In this document: in pieces, positions 52,460 through 62,504 of the stretch
How the letters are laid out: the number at the start of each line of letters is the position of its first letter
How positions within the stretch are numbered: position 1 is the stretch's first letter
Assembly: GCF_000378605.1 (NCBI RefSeq)
Contig: NZ_KB905155.1
Span: 868,001 to 932,000, forward strand
Origin: Thioalkalivibrio sp. ALJ21
Lineage (GTDB): Bacteria > Pseudomonadota > Gammaproteobacteria > Ectothiorhodospirales > Ectothiorhodospiraceae
Reading direction: 5' to 3'
Length of the DNA: 64,000 nt
Translations under genes and position numbers: made by a program
Notes under the pieces: generated by a model
What the model was told of the DNA's origin: nothing
What the model saw: the letters and a program-made list of their open reading frames with translations, nothing else
Database searches by the model: none

Positions 52460-55258
52460 ATGCGCCTGAACGTCGCCTGGCAGATCATCATTGGCACCGT
52501 CGCGATCCAGGTTGCGATGGTCGCGGCATTGCTCTTTAGCGGAATCACCCAGGTCCAGCAGAACCAGCAGGAGGTCCTGGAGCGCACCGCCGAACAACAA
52601 AGCCGCCTGCTGGGGTCTGCGCTGACACCGGGCCTCGCTTACGCCGATCCCGCGATGCTCCAGGACCTCCTTGAGCTGCTGGGCGACGACTCCAACGTCC
52701 TCTACGCGGTCGTACTCGACGCCAGCGAGCGCCCCCTGGCCTCGGTCGGCGTCGCCCCGGACACCCTCCCCGCCCCCGAGGCCGGTGTGCGCAGTGAATC
52801 CGGCCAGGTCGAGATTGCCCGGGACATCGAGCTTTCCGGCCAGCCTCTGGGTACCGTGGCCGTCGGCTACTCGACCGATGCGATCGACCAGCTCTCGACC
52901 AACCTGCTGGAACGCAATGTCTTGCTGGCCCTGGGCGTTCTGGGGCTCTCGATTCTGGCGGCCATTTTATTCGCCCTGATGACGACCCGCCGTCTGCGCC
53001 TGCTCCTGCAAGGGGGCAGGGCCCTGGAGGCCGGGCAGCTCGACCATCGAGTAAAGATCGATTCCCGAGACGAGTTCGGCGACCTGGCGCGGACGTTCAA
53101 CGACATGGCCGCCCACCTGGACACCACACAATCCACACTACTCCAGCAAAACCAGCAGTTGAATCGCTCCGTAGCCCGCCTGGAATCCATGCTGGGCGGG
53201 GCCAACGCCATCCTGTGGGAGTCGAATCCCGAGAGCCACGAGTGGGAGTTCGTCGCAGGAGACACCCGCAAGCTGCTGGGCTTCCCCTCGCGCAACCTGG
53301 GGCGCGGGGAACTGCGCGCCCGGCATATCCACCCGGATGACCTCCCCCGCGTGCGCGAGGCCGCGCGCGCGGCCGGTAACGAACCCCAGGTGGTTGATTA
53401 CCGCTTCGCCCACCGCAACGGTCAGTGGATCTGGCTGCGCGATATCCTCTCCTCGGCCGAAGACCCCGGCAGCCGTCGCAGCCTGCGGGGACTGACGCTC
53501 GATGTCACCGCCCACCGTCGGGCCACAGCGGCACTCAAGGAGAGCGAAAACCGCTACCAGGATGTCGTCAACCACATTTCCGAGGTGATCTTCCGTACCG
53601 ACGCCGAGGGCCGCTGGACCCTGCTGAACCCCGCCTGGGAGGCCCTGACAGGGTTCACGGTCGAAGAGACTCTGGGTCAGCCCATGTGTGCCTTTGTTGA
53701 CCCCGAAGACCGCGACGACGCACAGAGCTTCTGTGCCACCCTGCTCGAAGGGGGCACTCACGCGCAATCCGAGGAGATCCGCCTGCGCACGCACGACGGC
53801 AGTCATCGCTGGGTCAGCATCTACGCCAGTGCGCGCTTCGATGAAGACGGCCAGATCATGGCGACCTTTGGCACCATGATGGATATTTCCGACCGCAAGG
53901 ACGCCGAAGAGGAAATCCGGCGCCTGGCCTTCTTCGATGGCCTGACCGGCCTGCCCAATCGAACGCTGTTGCACGACCGTCTGGGCCAGGCCCTCGCCAA
54001 TACGGCGCGCACACGTCACCACGGCGCGGTCCTGTTCATCGATCTGGACAACTTCAAGGACATCAACGACACCCTCGGGCACGCGGTCGGCGATGACCTC
54101 CTGTGCCAGGTCGCCCGGCGCATGGAGAACTCCGTGCGCGAGGCCGACACGCTCGCGCGCCTGGGCGGCGACGAGTTCGTGATCATCCTCAACGATCTCC
54201 ATCCTGATCCCTCGCGCGCTGCCACGGAGGCCGAGGCGGTGGGGCGCAAACTGATCAATCTGTTGCGCGAGCCCTTCGAGCTCGCCGGCCAGAACCGCCA
54301 CGTCACCCCCAGTATTGGCGCCACCCTGTTCAGCGGCCGCAGTCTCGGCGTGGAAGAAGTGCTGAAGCAGGCCGACCTCGCGATGTACCGGGCCAAGAAC
54401 GCCGGGCGCAATACCGTGCGTTTCTACGACCCCGAACTGCATCGCGCGGTGGAGGCCCGCTTCGAGCTCGAAAGCGACCTTCGCCACGCCCTCGACGAAG
54501 ATCGGTTCACCGTTGCCTATCAACCCCAGGTCGAGGCCGATGGCCAGGTGATCGGCGCCGAGTTGCTGCTGCGCTGGAACCACGCCCAGCGTGGCGAAAT
54601 CCCGCCTACCGAGTTCATCCCCATCGCGGAACAAACCGGCCTGATCGTGCCGATCGGGCGCAAAGTCCTGCGTACCGCTTGTGCCCAGCTCGCTGCCTGG
54701 CAGCACACCGCCGCCTTCCGCGAGTTGACCCTCTCGGTCAACATCAGCGCACGGCAGTTCCGCGACCCGCAGTTCGTCCAGAACTTGCGCGAGATCCTCC
54801 ACGAGACAAGAGCCCCCGGCGACCGGCTGAAACTGGAGCTGACCGAGAGCATGCTGCTCGAGGAGATCGACACCGTCGTCGCACACATCGACGAGCTGCG
54901 CACGCTGGGCGTGGAGTTCGCCCTGGATGACTTCGGCACCGGTTACTCGTCCCTCGCCTATCTGAAGCAGCTTCCGCTAGCGCAGCTGAAAATCGACCAG
55001 TCCTTCGTGCGCGACGTACTGGACGACCCCAACGACGCCGCAATCGCGCAGATGGTCGTCAATCTCGCTCGCACGCTGGACCTGGACGTAATTGCCGAAG
55101 GCGTCGAAACAGTCGAGCAGCGGGCCTTTTTGTTCGGCCTGGGCTGCCGCCACTTCCAGGGGTTCCTGTACGGCCATCCGGGAGACCTGGCGGACCTCGA
55201 ACGGGCCGTGCTCGGGGCATCACCCTCGCTTCAAAGTTCTGCGCAGCCACCCCGCTGA
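52460..55258 (+). CDS. Membrane PAS-GGDEF-EAL c-di-GMP regulator
   Basis: The 932-residue protein has two membrane helices (about residues 8-30 and 155-178) around a periplasmic sensor region, a HAMP domain (about 180-232), two PAS domains (about 245-355 and 358-480), a GGDEF domain and an EAL domain. The cyclase motif LGGDEF is intact, and READ five residues before it forms the RxxD inhibitory site. The phosphodiesterase has Glu in AELLLRW and the DDFGTGYSSLAYLK loop, so both activities look possible. Signal and targets are unknown. Confidence 0.9.
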   Translation: MRLNVAWQIIIGTVAIQVAMVAALLFSGITQVQQNQQEVLERTAEQQSRLLGSALTPGLAYADPAMLQDLLELLGDDSNVLYAVVLDASERPLASVGVAPDTLPAPEAGVRSESGQVEIARDIELSGQPLGTVAVGYSTDAIDQLSTNLLERNVLLALGVLGLSILAAILFALMTTRRLRLLLQGGRALEAGQLDHRVKIDSRDEFGDLARTFNDMAAHLDTTQSTLLQQNQQLNRSVARLESMLGGANAILWESNPESHEWEFVAGDTRKLLGFPSRNLGRGELRARHIHPDDLPRVREAARAAGNEPQVVDYRFAHRNGQWIWLRDILSSAEDPGSRRSLRGLTLDVTAHRRATAALKESENRYQDVVNHISEVIFRTDAEGRWTLLNPAWEALTGFTVEETLGQPMCAFVDPEDRDDAQSFCATLLEGGTHAQSEEIRLRTHDGSHRWVSIYASARFDEDGQIMATFGTMMDISDRKDAEEEIRRLAFFDGLTGLPNRTLLHDRLGQALANTARTRHHGAVLFIDLDNFKDINDTLGHAVGDDLLCQVARRMENSVREADTLARLGGDEFVIILNDLHPDPSRAATEAEAVGRKLINLLREPFELAGQNRHVTPSIGATLFSGRSLGVEEVLKQADLAMYRAKNAGRNTVRFYDPELHRAVEARFELESDLRHALDEDRFTVAYQPQVEADGQVIGAELLLRWNHAQRGEIPPTEFIPIAEQTGLIVPIGRKVLRTACAQLAAWQHTAAFRELTLSVNISARQFRDPQFVQNLREILHETRAPGDRLKLELTESMLLEEIDTVVAHIDELRTLGVEFALDDFGTGYSSLAYLKQLPLAQLKIDQSFVRDVLDDPNDAAIAQMVVNLARTLDLDVIAEGVETVEQRAFLFGLGCRHFQGFLYGHPGDLADLERAVLGASPSLQSSAQPPR

Positions 55259-55261
55259 CCA

Positions 55262-55317
55262 TTCGTTTTAAACGAACAATAAAGCCATTAAAAGGCCATT
55301 TTTGTTCGCTTTAATGG
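55262..55317. promoter_or_regulatory. AT-rich palindromic operator region upstream of wrbA
   Basis: In this very AT-rich stretch, TTCGTTT and AAACGAA form a palindrome at 55262-55276. CCATTAAA (55285-55292) pairs with TTTAATGG (55310-55317). The TAAACGAACA half at 55270 recurs inverted as TGTTCGCTTTA at 55302. Nested inverted repeats before a start codon suggest binding by a dimeric repressor or activator. The wrbA ATG is at 55358 after a GGAGG site. Confidence 0.55.
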
Positions 55318-55357
55318 GAATTAAGCTGGTCCTCAATTAAACCCGGAGGTCCTTCCC

Positions 55358-55978
55358 ATGAGCACCAAAGTCCTCATCCTCTATTACTCCACCTGGGGCC
55401 ACATCGAGCAGATGGCCGAGGCCGTCGCCCGCGGCGCCCGCGAAGTCCCCGGCACCGAGGTCACGATCAAGCGTGTCCCGGAACTAATGCCCGAGGATGT
55501 CGCAAAGCAGGCCGGGGCCAAACTGGACCAGGCCGCCCCCATCGCCAGACCGGAAGAATTGGCGGACTATGACGCGATTATTATCGGCACCCCGACCCGC
55601 TTTGGCCGCATGTCCGCGCAGATGGCCAATTTCCTCGATCAGACCGGTGCGCTGTGGTTTGGCGACAAGCTGGTCGGCAAGATCGGTTCCGTATTCGGTT
55701 CCACCGCCTCGCAGCACGGAGGGCAGGAGACCACGCTGGTCTCGACCATCGTCAACCTGATGCACTACGGCATGACCATCGTCGGCCTGCCCTACACCGA
55801 GAAGCGTCTGCTGGACATGAGCGAAATCAGCGGCGGCACTCCCTACGGTGCCACCACCCTGGCCGATGGCGACGGCTCGCGTCAGCCGAGCGAGAACGAA
55901 CTCGCGATGGCCGCGTTCCAGGGCCGTCATGTCGCCGAGGTCACACGCGCCCAGGTCCTGGGACGCCAGGCCAGTTAA
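55358..55978 (+). CDS. wrbA: NAD(P)H:quinone oxidoreductase, WrbA type
   Basis: WrbA is a flavodoxin-like FMN enzyme that reduces quinones by two electrons and limits oxidative stress. The 206-residue product starts [16 protein letters not shown] (FMN phosphate loop), continues with [15 protein letters not shown] and [12 protein letters not shown], and ends with the [18 protein letters not shown] segment of this family. It is preceded by a palindromic AT-rich control region. Confidence 0.95.
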   Translation: MSTKVLILYYSTWGHIEQMAEAVARGAREVPGTEVTIKRVPELMPEDVAKQAGAKLDQAAPIARPEELADYDAIIIGTPTRFGRMSAQMANFLDQTGALWFGDKLVGKIGSVFGSTASQHGGQETTLVSTIVNLMHYGMTIVGLPYTEKRLLDMSEISGGTPYGATTLADGDGSRQPSENELAMAAFQGRHVAEVTRAQVLGRQAS

Positions 55979-56061
55979 CCGGTTCGACCGGCTCAAAGGG
56001 GCGGCCTTCGCCGCCTCTTTGGGGTACCATGCGCGGCCGAAACCCCTCGGTCTGGCTTCCC

Positions 56062-57399
56062 ATGTCGACAACCCGAACCCTGGTTCTCAGTGCCTCGCAG
56101 ATTCTGCCCGTGATCCCGCGCGACACGGTGCTCGACGATCACGCACTGGTCATTCGCAACGGCGTGATCGAGGCCCTGCTCCCGCGCGCAGAGGCCCTCG
56201 CAAAACACCCCGATGCCGAACACCTGCATCGCGAAGGGCATGCCCTGATCCCGGGCCTGGTCAACGTGCATACCCACTCCGGCATGAGCCTGCTGCGCGG
56301 GGTAGGCAGCGACCGCCCGCTGATGGACTGGCTCAAGCGCTACATCTGGCCGGCCGAGGGCCGCCTGCTGTCGCCCGAGTTCGTGCGCGCGGGCACGCGG
56401 CTGTCCATCGCCGAGATGCTGCGCGGCGGGACCACCTGCTTCAGCGACATGTATCTGTTCGTCGACGACGCCGCGCGCGTGGTCGACGAATCCGGCATCC
56501 GCGCCGCACTGGGGCTCACCGTGTTCGACTTCCCCACACCCTGGGCCCAGACGACGGACGAATACTTCCAGCGGGGCGCCGAGGTCGTCGATCACTGGCA
56601 GCACCACGACCGCATCCACTACACCGTGGCGCCGCATGCCCCCTACACCGTGGGTGACGAGAGTCTGCAGCGCGTGGCGGAGCGTGCCCGCGAGCTGGCC
56701 GCCCCTATCCACATGCATGTACACGAGACCGCCGGCGAGATCGCCGATGCCGAACGCGACCACGGCGAGCGACCGCTGGCCCGGCTGGCACGCCTGGGGC
56801 TGCTCGACCAGCCGTTCATCGCCGTGCATATGACCCAGGTCAGCGCGCAGGACCGCGAGTTGCTTCAAGGACGTCCGGTGTCGGTCGCGCACTGCCCGGA
56901 ATCCAATCTCAAGCTCGCCTCGGGCTTCTGTCCGGTCGCCGAACTGCTGGGCGACAACATCACCGTGGGGCTGGGGACCGATGGCACCGCCTCCAACAAC
57001 GATCTCGACATGATCGGGGAGATGCGCACGGCCGCGCTGCTGGCCAAGGGCGTCAGTGGCGATGCCTCGGCCCTCCCCGCCACCGCCGCGCTGGAGATGG
57101 CCACGCTGGGCAGCGCCCGTGCGCTGGGCCTGGCCGACCGCATCGGCAGCCTGGAACCGGGCAAGCAGGCCGACGTGGTCAGCATTGATCTTCGCGCCAT
57201 CGAGCTGCAACCCATGCACGAACCCGCCGCCCAGATTGTCTACGCCGCCACCCGCGAGGCGGTCACCGACGTCCATGTGGCCGGACGGCCATTGCTCAGG
57301 GACCGGGAACTGCTTACGCTGGACCTGGACGAGCTCCAGGCCGAGGCCCGCGAATGGGGCGCGCGCGTGCTGGAAATCCAGCGCGAACTGGCCGCGTAA
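56062..57399 (+). CDS. mtaD: 5-methylthioadenosine/S-adenosylhomocysteine deaminase
   Basis: This 445-residue amidohydrolase of the TRZ/ATZ family probably deaminates MTA and SAH to the inosine forms. The metal-ligand blocks are NVHTHSGMSLL, HMHVHETAGE, AVHMTQV and GTDGTASNNDLDM. The ATG at 56062 gives the family start; the frame is open further upstream. ubiG, a SAM-dependent methyltransferase, follows 5 bp downstream, a natural partner because it releases SAH. Exact substrate is inferred. Confidence 0.87.
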   Translation: MSTTRTLVLSASQILPVIPRDTVLDDHALVIRNGVIEALLPRAEALAKHPDAEHLHREGHALIPGLVNVHTHSGMSLLRGVGSDRPLMDWLKRYIWPAEGRLLSPEFVRAGTRLSIAEMLRGGTTCFSDMYLFVDDAARVVDESGIRAALGLTVFDFPTPWAQTTDEYFQRGAEVVDHWQHHDRIHYTVAPHAPYTVGDESLQRVAERARELAAPIHMHVHETAGEIADAERDHGERPLARLARLGLLDQPFIAVHMTQVSAQDRELLQGRPVSVAHCPESNLKLASGFCPVAELLGDNITVGLGTDGTASNNDLDMIGEMRTAALLAKGVSGDASALPATAALEMATLGSARALGLADRIGSLEPGKQADVVSIDLRAIELQPMHEPAAQIVYAATREAVTDVHVAGRPLLRDRELLTLDLDELQAEAREWGARVLEIQRELAA

Positions 57400-57404
57400 T
57401 CGAG

Positions 57405-58154
57405 ATGACCATGACCCGCGAATCCCACGCCAGCACTGGCGACAACGTCGATCACGCCGAACTGCACAAGTTCACGCATCGGGCACACGAGTGGTGGGAC
57501 CCGAACGGCGCCTTTGGCACCCTCCATGCGATCAATCCCCTGCGCCTGGAGTGGATCGACCAGCACGCCGATCTGGCTGGCAAAAAGGTGCTGGATGTCG
57601 GCTGTGGCGCGGGCATCCTGTCCGAGGCGATGGCGGTGCGCGGCGCACAAGTGACCGCTCTGGATGCCGGCGCCGAACACCTGGAGGTCGCGCGCGAGCA
57701 CGCACACGACTCCGGGTTGGAGATTCACTACCTGCACACCACCGCCGAGGCCCATGCCGAGCATCATGCAGGCGACTACGACGTGGTCACCTGCCTGGAG
57801 ATGCTGGAACACGTGCCCGATCCCGAGGCGGTTATCGACGCGCTGGTCCAGCTGGTGCGCCCGGGTGGCTGGCTGTTCCTCTCGACCATCAACCGCACCC
57901 CCCGCGCGTTCGCCGAGGCGATCGTGGGTGCCGAATACGTACTGCGCCTGCTGCCCACCGGCACGCACGAGTACAGCCGCTTTATCCGGCCCTCGGAGCT
58001 GGGCGCGGTCCTGCGCAAGCACCGCTTCGAAGTCGTCGACATGACCGGGCTCACCTACTCGCCCCTGTCTGGCCGCTATCGCCTGGTCCCGCGCACGGAC
58101 GTCAACTACCTGATGGCCGCGCGCCGCCCGGACAACAACAGCGAGACCCCATGA
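57405..58154 (+). CDS. ubiG: Ubiquinone biosynthesis O-methyltransferase
   Basis: UbiG methylates two hydroxyls during ubiquinone synthesis. The 249-residue class I methyltransferase has KFTHRAHEWWDPNGAF near the N-terminus, the SAM motif VLDVGCGAGILSEAMA, CLEMLEHVPDP and GGWLFLSTINRTPRA, all typical. An ATG two codons later (57411) is an alternative start. The stop overlaps the gph start as ATGA. Confidence 0.96.
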   Translation: MTMTRESHASTGDNVDHAELHKFTHRAHEWWDPNGAFGTLHAINPLRLEWIDQHADLAGKKVLDVGCGAGILSEAMAVRGAQVTALDAGAEHLEVAREHAHDSGLEIHYLHTTAEAHAEHHAGDYDVVTCLEMLEHVPDPEAVIDALVQLVRPGGWLFLSTINRTPRAFAEAIVGAEYVLRLLPTGTHEYSRFIRPSELGAVLRKHRFEVVDMTGLTYSPLSGRYRLVPRTDVNYLMAARRPDNNSETP

Positions 58155-58837
58155 GCCGCGAAATCCGCGGGGTCCTGTTCGACCTGGACGGGACCCTGCT
58201 CGACACGGCCCCGGACATGCATGCCGCGCTGACCGTGCTGCTGGCCGAGAACGATCGCCCGCCCCTGCCCTTCGAGGCCGTGCGCAATCACGTCTCGCAC
58301 GGCTCCCAGGCCCTTGTGCAGCTGGGCTTTCCGGATGTCGAGGGTGCGCGCCGCGAGACCCTCAAGCAGCGCTATCTCGAGATCTACGCCCGTGACCTGT
58401 GCATCGACACCACCCTCTTTCCCGGGCTGGACCAGGTGCTGGACGCCTGCGAGCAGCGCGGCTGGCCGCTTGGTGTGGTGACCAACAAGCCCGCCTGGCT
58501 GACCGAACCGCTCCTGGACGCCCTGGGTCTGACGCCCCGGCTGGCCGCGATCGTCAGCGGCGACACCCTCCCGCAACGCAAGCCGGACCCCGAGCCCATG
58601 TGGCTGGCCGCACGCCAGACGGGGCTCCCGCCCGAACAACATTGCTATTGGGGCGACGCCGAACGCGATATCGCGGCCGGCCGCGCCGCCGGCATGGCCA
58701 CACTCATCGCGCGCTGGGGCTACATCGACGCCACCCAGGACCCGGACCGCTGGGGCGCCGATGGCACCCTCGATCAACCGGATGACTTCTGGCGCTGGCA
58801 CCAGGCCAAGGCAGGCCCGCAATGGCTGGCGAGCTGA
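58151..58837 (+). CDS. gph: Phosphoglycolate phosphatase, HAD family
   Basis: Gph hydrolyses 2-phosphoglycolate arising from DNA repair or Rubisco oxygenation. The 228-residue HAD protein has FDLDGTLLDT near the start with the nucleophile Asp, VVTNKP, the KPDPEPM loop and the metal-site GDAERDIAAGRAAGM. ubiG-gph adjacency is common in gammaproteobacteria and supports the name. It overlaps rmuC by 16 bp. Confidence 0.9.
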   Translation: MSREIRGVLFDLDGTLLDTAPDMHAALTVLLAENDRPPLPFEAVRNHVSHGSQALVQLGFPDVEGARRETLKQRYLEIYARDLCIDTTLFPGLDQVLDACEQRGWPLGVVTNKPAWLTEPLLDALGLTPRLAAIVSGDTLPQRKPDPEPMWLAARQTGLPPEQHCYWGDAERDIAAGRAAGMATLIARWGYIDATQDPDRWGADGTLDQPDDFWRWHQAKAGPQWLAS

Positions 58838-60159
58838 CCGCACTCCCCCTCACCGCCTGGACCGCACTCGGTGCCGCCCTGCTGATCGGGCTGGTGCTCG
58901 GCTATTCCCTGGCCGGTCTGCGCCTCAATCGCCGCGTGGGCGATCTGCAGACGCGCAATGCCCGCCTGGAGGCCGAGCTCGAAGCCGCGGAACAGCGCCG
59001 TGAGGACCTGCGCCAGAGCTTCGAGACCGCGCGCCAGGAACTCGACCGCTCCTTCTCGGCACTCGCCAGCGAGGCGCTGGAGGCCAATTCCAACCAGTTC
59101 CTGCGCCTGGCCCAGTCGATCCTGTCCCAGAAGCTCAGCGAGGGGCAGAACGAGATTGAGCGTTCGGAGAACAAGGTCGAGGCGATGCTCAAGCCCATCC
59201 GCGAGACGCTGGGCAAGACCGAGGCCGAGATCAACGCGATGGAGCGCTCCCGCGCCCAGGCCTTCGCCGCACTGAATGAACAGATCCAGCGCCTGAGCTC
59301 GGACAACGCCACCCTCCAGCGCGAGGCACACAACCTGGTGCAGGCGCTGTCGCGTCCCGGCGTGCGCGGGCGCTGGGGCGAGCTGACCCTCAAGCGGGCA
59401 GTGGAACTCGCCGGCCTCTCGGCGCACTGCGATTTCACCGAACAACCGGCGCTGGATGGCGACAGCGGCCGCCAGCGCCCGGACCTGCTGGTCCACATGC
59501 CCGGCAACCGCGCCCTGGTCGTGGACGCCAAGACCCCCCTGGATGCCTATCTCGACGCCGTCGCCGCGGCTGACCCGGAACCGCGCGCAGCGGCCTTCAA
59601 GCGTCACGCCCAGCACCTGCGCTCACGCGTGACCGAGCTCTCCAGCAAGCAGTACTGGGCCAGCGTCGAGCAATCCCCCGAGTTCGCCGTCCTGTTCCTG
59701 CCCGGCGACCCGTTCCTGGCCGCCGCGCTGGAACACGAACCCGGTCTCCTGGAATACGCGCTGGAGCGCCAGGTGCTGCTGGCCACCCCGAGCACGCTGA
59801 TCGCCCTGCTGCGCACGGTCGAATACGGCTGGCAACAGGCACAGCTCACCGAGCACGCACTGGAGATTCGCGACCTCGGGGCGGAGCTCTCCCACCGTCT
59901 GGGCACCATGACCGAGCACCTGGCGCGCCTCGGCAAGGCGCTGGATCAGAGCACCGACGCCTTCAACAAGACCGTGGGCAGCCTGGAGCGCCAGGTCATG
60001 CCAAGCGCCCGCCGCTTCCAGGAGCTGGGCATTCGTGCGCGCAAGAGCCCCGAGACGCCGGACACCCTGAACAATCGCGCCCGCCAGCCCGTTGACCAGG
60101 ACCAAGACACCAATCGCCCGGACGACGATACCGCTCCGGATACGGGCTCGCGGGACTGA
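58822..60159 (+). CDS. rmuC: DNA recombination protein RmuC
   Basis: RmuC limits recombination at inverted repeats and has a PD-(D/E)XK-like nuclease core. The 445-residue product has an N-terminal membrane helix (about residues 14-32), a coiled coil to about 190, then RGRWGELTLKRAVELAGL, RPDLLVHMPG and LVVDAKTPLDAYL. The C-terminal 45 residues are acidic and polar. It starts within the gph gene end and is followed after 5 bp by hpnC. Confidence 0.93.
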   Translation: MAGELTALPLTAWTALGAALLIGLVLGYSLAGLRLNRRVGDLQTRNARLEAELEAAEQRREDLRQSFETARQELDRSFSALASEALEANSNQFLRLAQSILSQKLSEGQNEIERSENKVEAMLKPIRETLGKTEAEINAMERSRAQAFAALNEQIQRLSSDNATLQREAHNLVQALSRPGVRGRWGELTLKRAVELAGLSAHCDFTEQPALDGDSGRQRPDLLVHMPGNRALVVDAKTPLDAYLDAVAAADPEPRAAAFKRHAQHLRSRVTELSSKQYWASVEQSPEFAVLFLPGDPFLAAALEHEPGLLEYALERQVLLATPSTLIALLRTVEYGWQQAQLTEHALEIRDLGAELSHRLGTMTEHLARLGKALDQSTDAFNKTVGSLERQVMPSARRFQELGIRARKSPETPDTLNNRARQPVDQDQDTNRPDDDTAPDTGSRD

Positions 60160-60164
60160 GCCGC

Positions 60165-61043
60165 GTGGCGGGCCACCCCGACATCCGCGCCGCCTACCGT
60201 CACTGCCGGCGCCGCGCGGCCGCGCACTACGAGAATTTCCCGGTCGCCTCCTGGCTGCTGCCCGCGCGCCTGCGCGGGCCGGTCGCCGCGATCTACTGCT
60301 TCGCCCGCGATGCCGACGACCTCGCCGACGAGGACCAGCGCCCGGTCGACGAACGTCGGGCCGCGCTGATCGCCATGCAGGAACGCGTGCAAATCCTCGA
60401 AGATCCGGCCGCGGAATCCGAACCGGAATGGATCGCGCTGGCCGATGCACGGCAGCGCTTCAGCCTGCCCGCCGCCCCGTTCGTCGATCTGGTCGACGCC
60501 TTCATCCAGGACCTGGAACAGACCCGCTACGCCACCTTTGGCGAGGTCATGGAGTACTGCCGCCGCTCCGCCAACCCGGTCGGGCGGCTGATGCTGTACC
60601 TCGACGGCAACCCGACCGAGGAGATGATCGGCTACTCCGACGCGGTCTGCTCCGCCCTGCAACTGATCAACTTCTATCAGGACCTGCACCAGGACATCAC
60701 CGAGAACAACCGGATCTACCTGCCGCAAGACGAGATGGCGCAGTACGGCGTCAGCGAGGAGATGATCGCGGCGGGCCAGACGACCTTTCCGCTACGCAAC
60801 CTGATGCAGTTCCAGTACGCCCGCGCCGACCGCCTGCTGCGCGCCGGGGCACCGCTCGGCGGCATGCTGCGCGGGCGCATGGGCCTGGAGATCCGCGCAA
60901 TCATCAACGGCGGCGCCCGCGTGCTCTGGCGCCTGCGCCAGCAGGACGACGTCTTCGCCCGCCCGCGCCTGCGCGCCCGCGACGCCTGGATCATCCTCGC
61001 CCACAGCCTGCGCCCACGCCGCCGCAGGCGTAACGCTACCTAG
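60165..61043 (+). CDS. hpnC: Squalene synthase-like HpnC
   Basis: HpnC acts with HpnD and HpnE in the three-step route from farnesyl diphosphate to squalene, converting presqualene diphosphate to hydroxysqualene. The 292-residue product has the first Asp-rich motif DADDLAD (residues 49-55) and the second in NFYQDLHQDITENNRIYLP. A GTG at 60165 starts it. It overlaps the hemN end by 4 bp in convergent orientation. The C-terminus is very Arg-rich. Confidence 0.92.
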   Translation: MAGHPDIRAAYRHCRRRAAAHYENFPVASWLLPARLRGPVAAIYCFARDADDLADEDQRPVDERRAALIAMQERVQILEDPAAESEPEWIALADARQRFSLPAAPFVDLVDAFIQDLEQTRYATFGEVMEYCRRSANPVGRLMLYLDGNPTEEMIGYSDAVCSALQLINFYQDLHQDITENNRIYLPQDEMAQYGVSEEMIAAGQTTFPLRNLMQFQYARADRLLRAGAPLGGMLRGRMGLEIRAIINGGARVLWRLRQQDDVFARPRLRARDAWIILAHSLRPRRRRRNAT

Positions 61044-62425
61044 ACGACCTTCGAGTAGCGCCGCTTCTCACGGTCGAGGTAGGCGTCGAAGGCCATCGCG
61101 ATGTTGCGCAGCAGGAGCCGGCCACGTGGCTGGACCTCCAGGCAATCGCTGCCGATGGTGACGAGGCCGTCGGCCTCCATCTCGGCCAGGCGGTTCAGGG
61201 CATCGCCGAAGGTCTCCCGGAAGTTGATGCCGAATGCGTCCTCGATGCCGCCGAAATCGACCCTCGAGTGGCACATCAGCTCGCTGATCACCGCGCGCCG
61301 CAGGCGGTCGTCCGCGCTCAGCTCCAGGCCGCGGAACACGGGCAGCTCGCCCGACGCCAGCCGTTCCTGATAGGCATCGACCTCGCGCAGGTTCTGGCTG
61401 TAGCTGCCCCCGATCTTGCCGATAGCGGTTGGCCCCAGCGCGACGAGGTCGTATTCGGCGCGCGTCGAGTAGCCCTGGAAGTTTCGCTGCAGCGTGCCCG
61501 CGCGCTGGGCGATCGCGAGTTCGTCATCGGGCAGCGCAAAGTGATCCATGCCGATGTACACGTACCCTGCGTCGGTCAGGCGCTGGATGGTCATCTCGAG
61601 GATCGCGAGCTTCTCCGTGGCCGGCGGGAGGTCGCCATCGCGGATCTGGCGCTGCGTCTTGAACAGCTCCGGCAGGTGCGCGTAGTTGTACACGGCCAGC
61701 CGCTCCGGGCGCAGTTCCAGCACGCGGTCGAGGGTCGCCGAGAACGTGTCCACCGTCTGCAGGGGCAGCCCGTAGATCAGGTCCAGGTTGGTGGAGACAA
61801 AGCCGTGCTCGCGCGCCTGGCGTACCGCCTGCTCGGTGACCTCGAACGGCTGGATGCGGTTGACGGCCTTCTGCACGGCCGGATCGACATCCTGCACCCC
61901 GACACTGATGCGGTTGAAGCCCAGGGACGCCAGAAGCGGCAGGGTGCCGGGCCGCACGGCACGCGGATCGATCTCGATCGAGAACTCCCGCTCCGGGCCC
62001 GTCTCCAGCGTGAAATGCCGGCCCAGGGCATTCATGACTCGGGTCAGGTCTTCGTCAGACAGATAGGTCGGCGTCCCACCCCCGAAGTGCAGCTGGCGCA
62101 CCGGCCGGTCCCCATCGAACAGATGGCCCTGCAGGGCAATCTCCTGCTCCAGCGAGTCGAGATAGCTCGTCGCCCGCCGATAGTTTCCGGTAATCACCTT
62201 GTTGCAGGCACAGTAAAAACACACCGTGTTGCAGAAGGGCACGTGAACATAGAGCGACAGCGGACGCGCCGCCCCTTTGGCATTCGTCGCCCGCGCCACC
62301 CGCGCATAGGCCTGCGCGTCGAACCCCTCGTGGAACTGCGGCGCCGTGGGATAGGACGTGTAGCGAGGGCCGCTCACGTCATAGCGACGCAACACTTCGG
62401 GATCGAATACCAGACGCTGTTCCAT
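61040..62425 (-). CDS. hemN: Oxygen-independent coproporphyrinogen III oxidase
   Basis: HemN is a radical-SAM enzyme that makes protoporphyrinogen IX without oxygen. The 461-residue product has the cluster motif CNTVCFYC (Cys65, 69, 72), plus Cys74, in HVPFCNTVCFYCACNKV. GGGTPTYLSDEDL and the family C-terminal domain follow. The ATG at 62425 gives MEQRLVFDPEVLRRYD, the usual start. A perfect FNR-type box lies about 86 bp upstream, implying anaerobic induction. It interrupts the hpnC-hpnD order. Confidence 0.96.
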   Translation of the reverse strand: MEQRLVFDPEVLRRYDVSGPRYTSYPTAPQFHEGFDAQAYARVARATNAKGAARPLSLYVHVPFCNTVCFYCACNKVITGNYRRATSYLDSLEQEIALQGHLFDGDRPVRQLHFGGGTPTYLSDEDLTRVMNALGRHFTLETGPEREFSIEIDPRAVRPGTLPLLASLGFNRISVGVQDVDPAVQKAVNRIQPFEVTEQAVRQAREHGFVSTNLDLIYGLPLQTVDTFSATLDRVLELRPERLAVYNYAHLPELFKTQRQIRDGDLPPATEKLAILEMTIQRLTDAGYVYIGMDHFALPDDELAIAQRAGTLQRNFQGYSTRAEYDLVALGPTAIGKIGGSYSQNLREVDAYQERLASGELPVFRGLELSADDRLRRAVISELMCHSRVDFGGIEDAFGINFRETFGDALNRLAEMEADGLVTIGSDCLEVQPRGRLLLRNIAMAFDAYLDREKRRYSKVV

Positions 62426-62504
62426 ACGGCTCTCCGCATCGGGAGGGCGGGCCCCTTGCGCCACCCTGACATCCTCACCCTACGCGCCCTCCAGCTGGGC
62501 ACGG

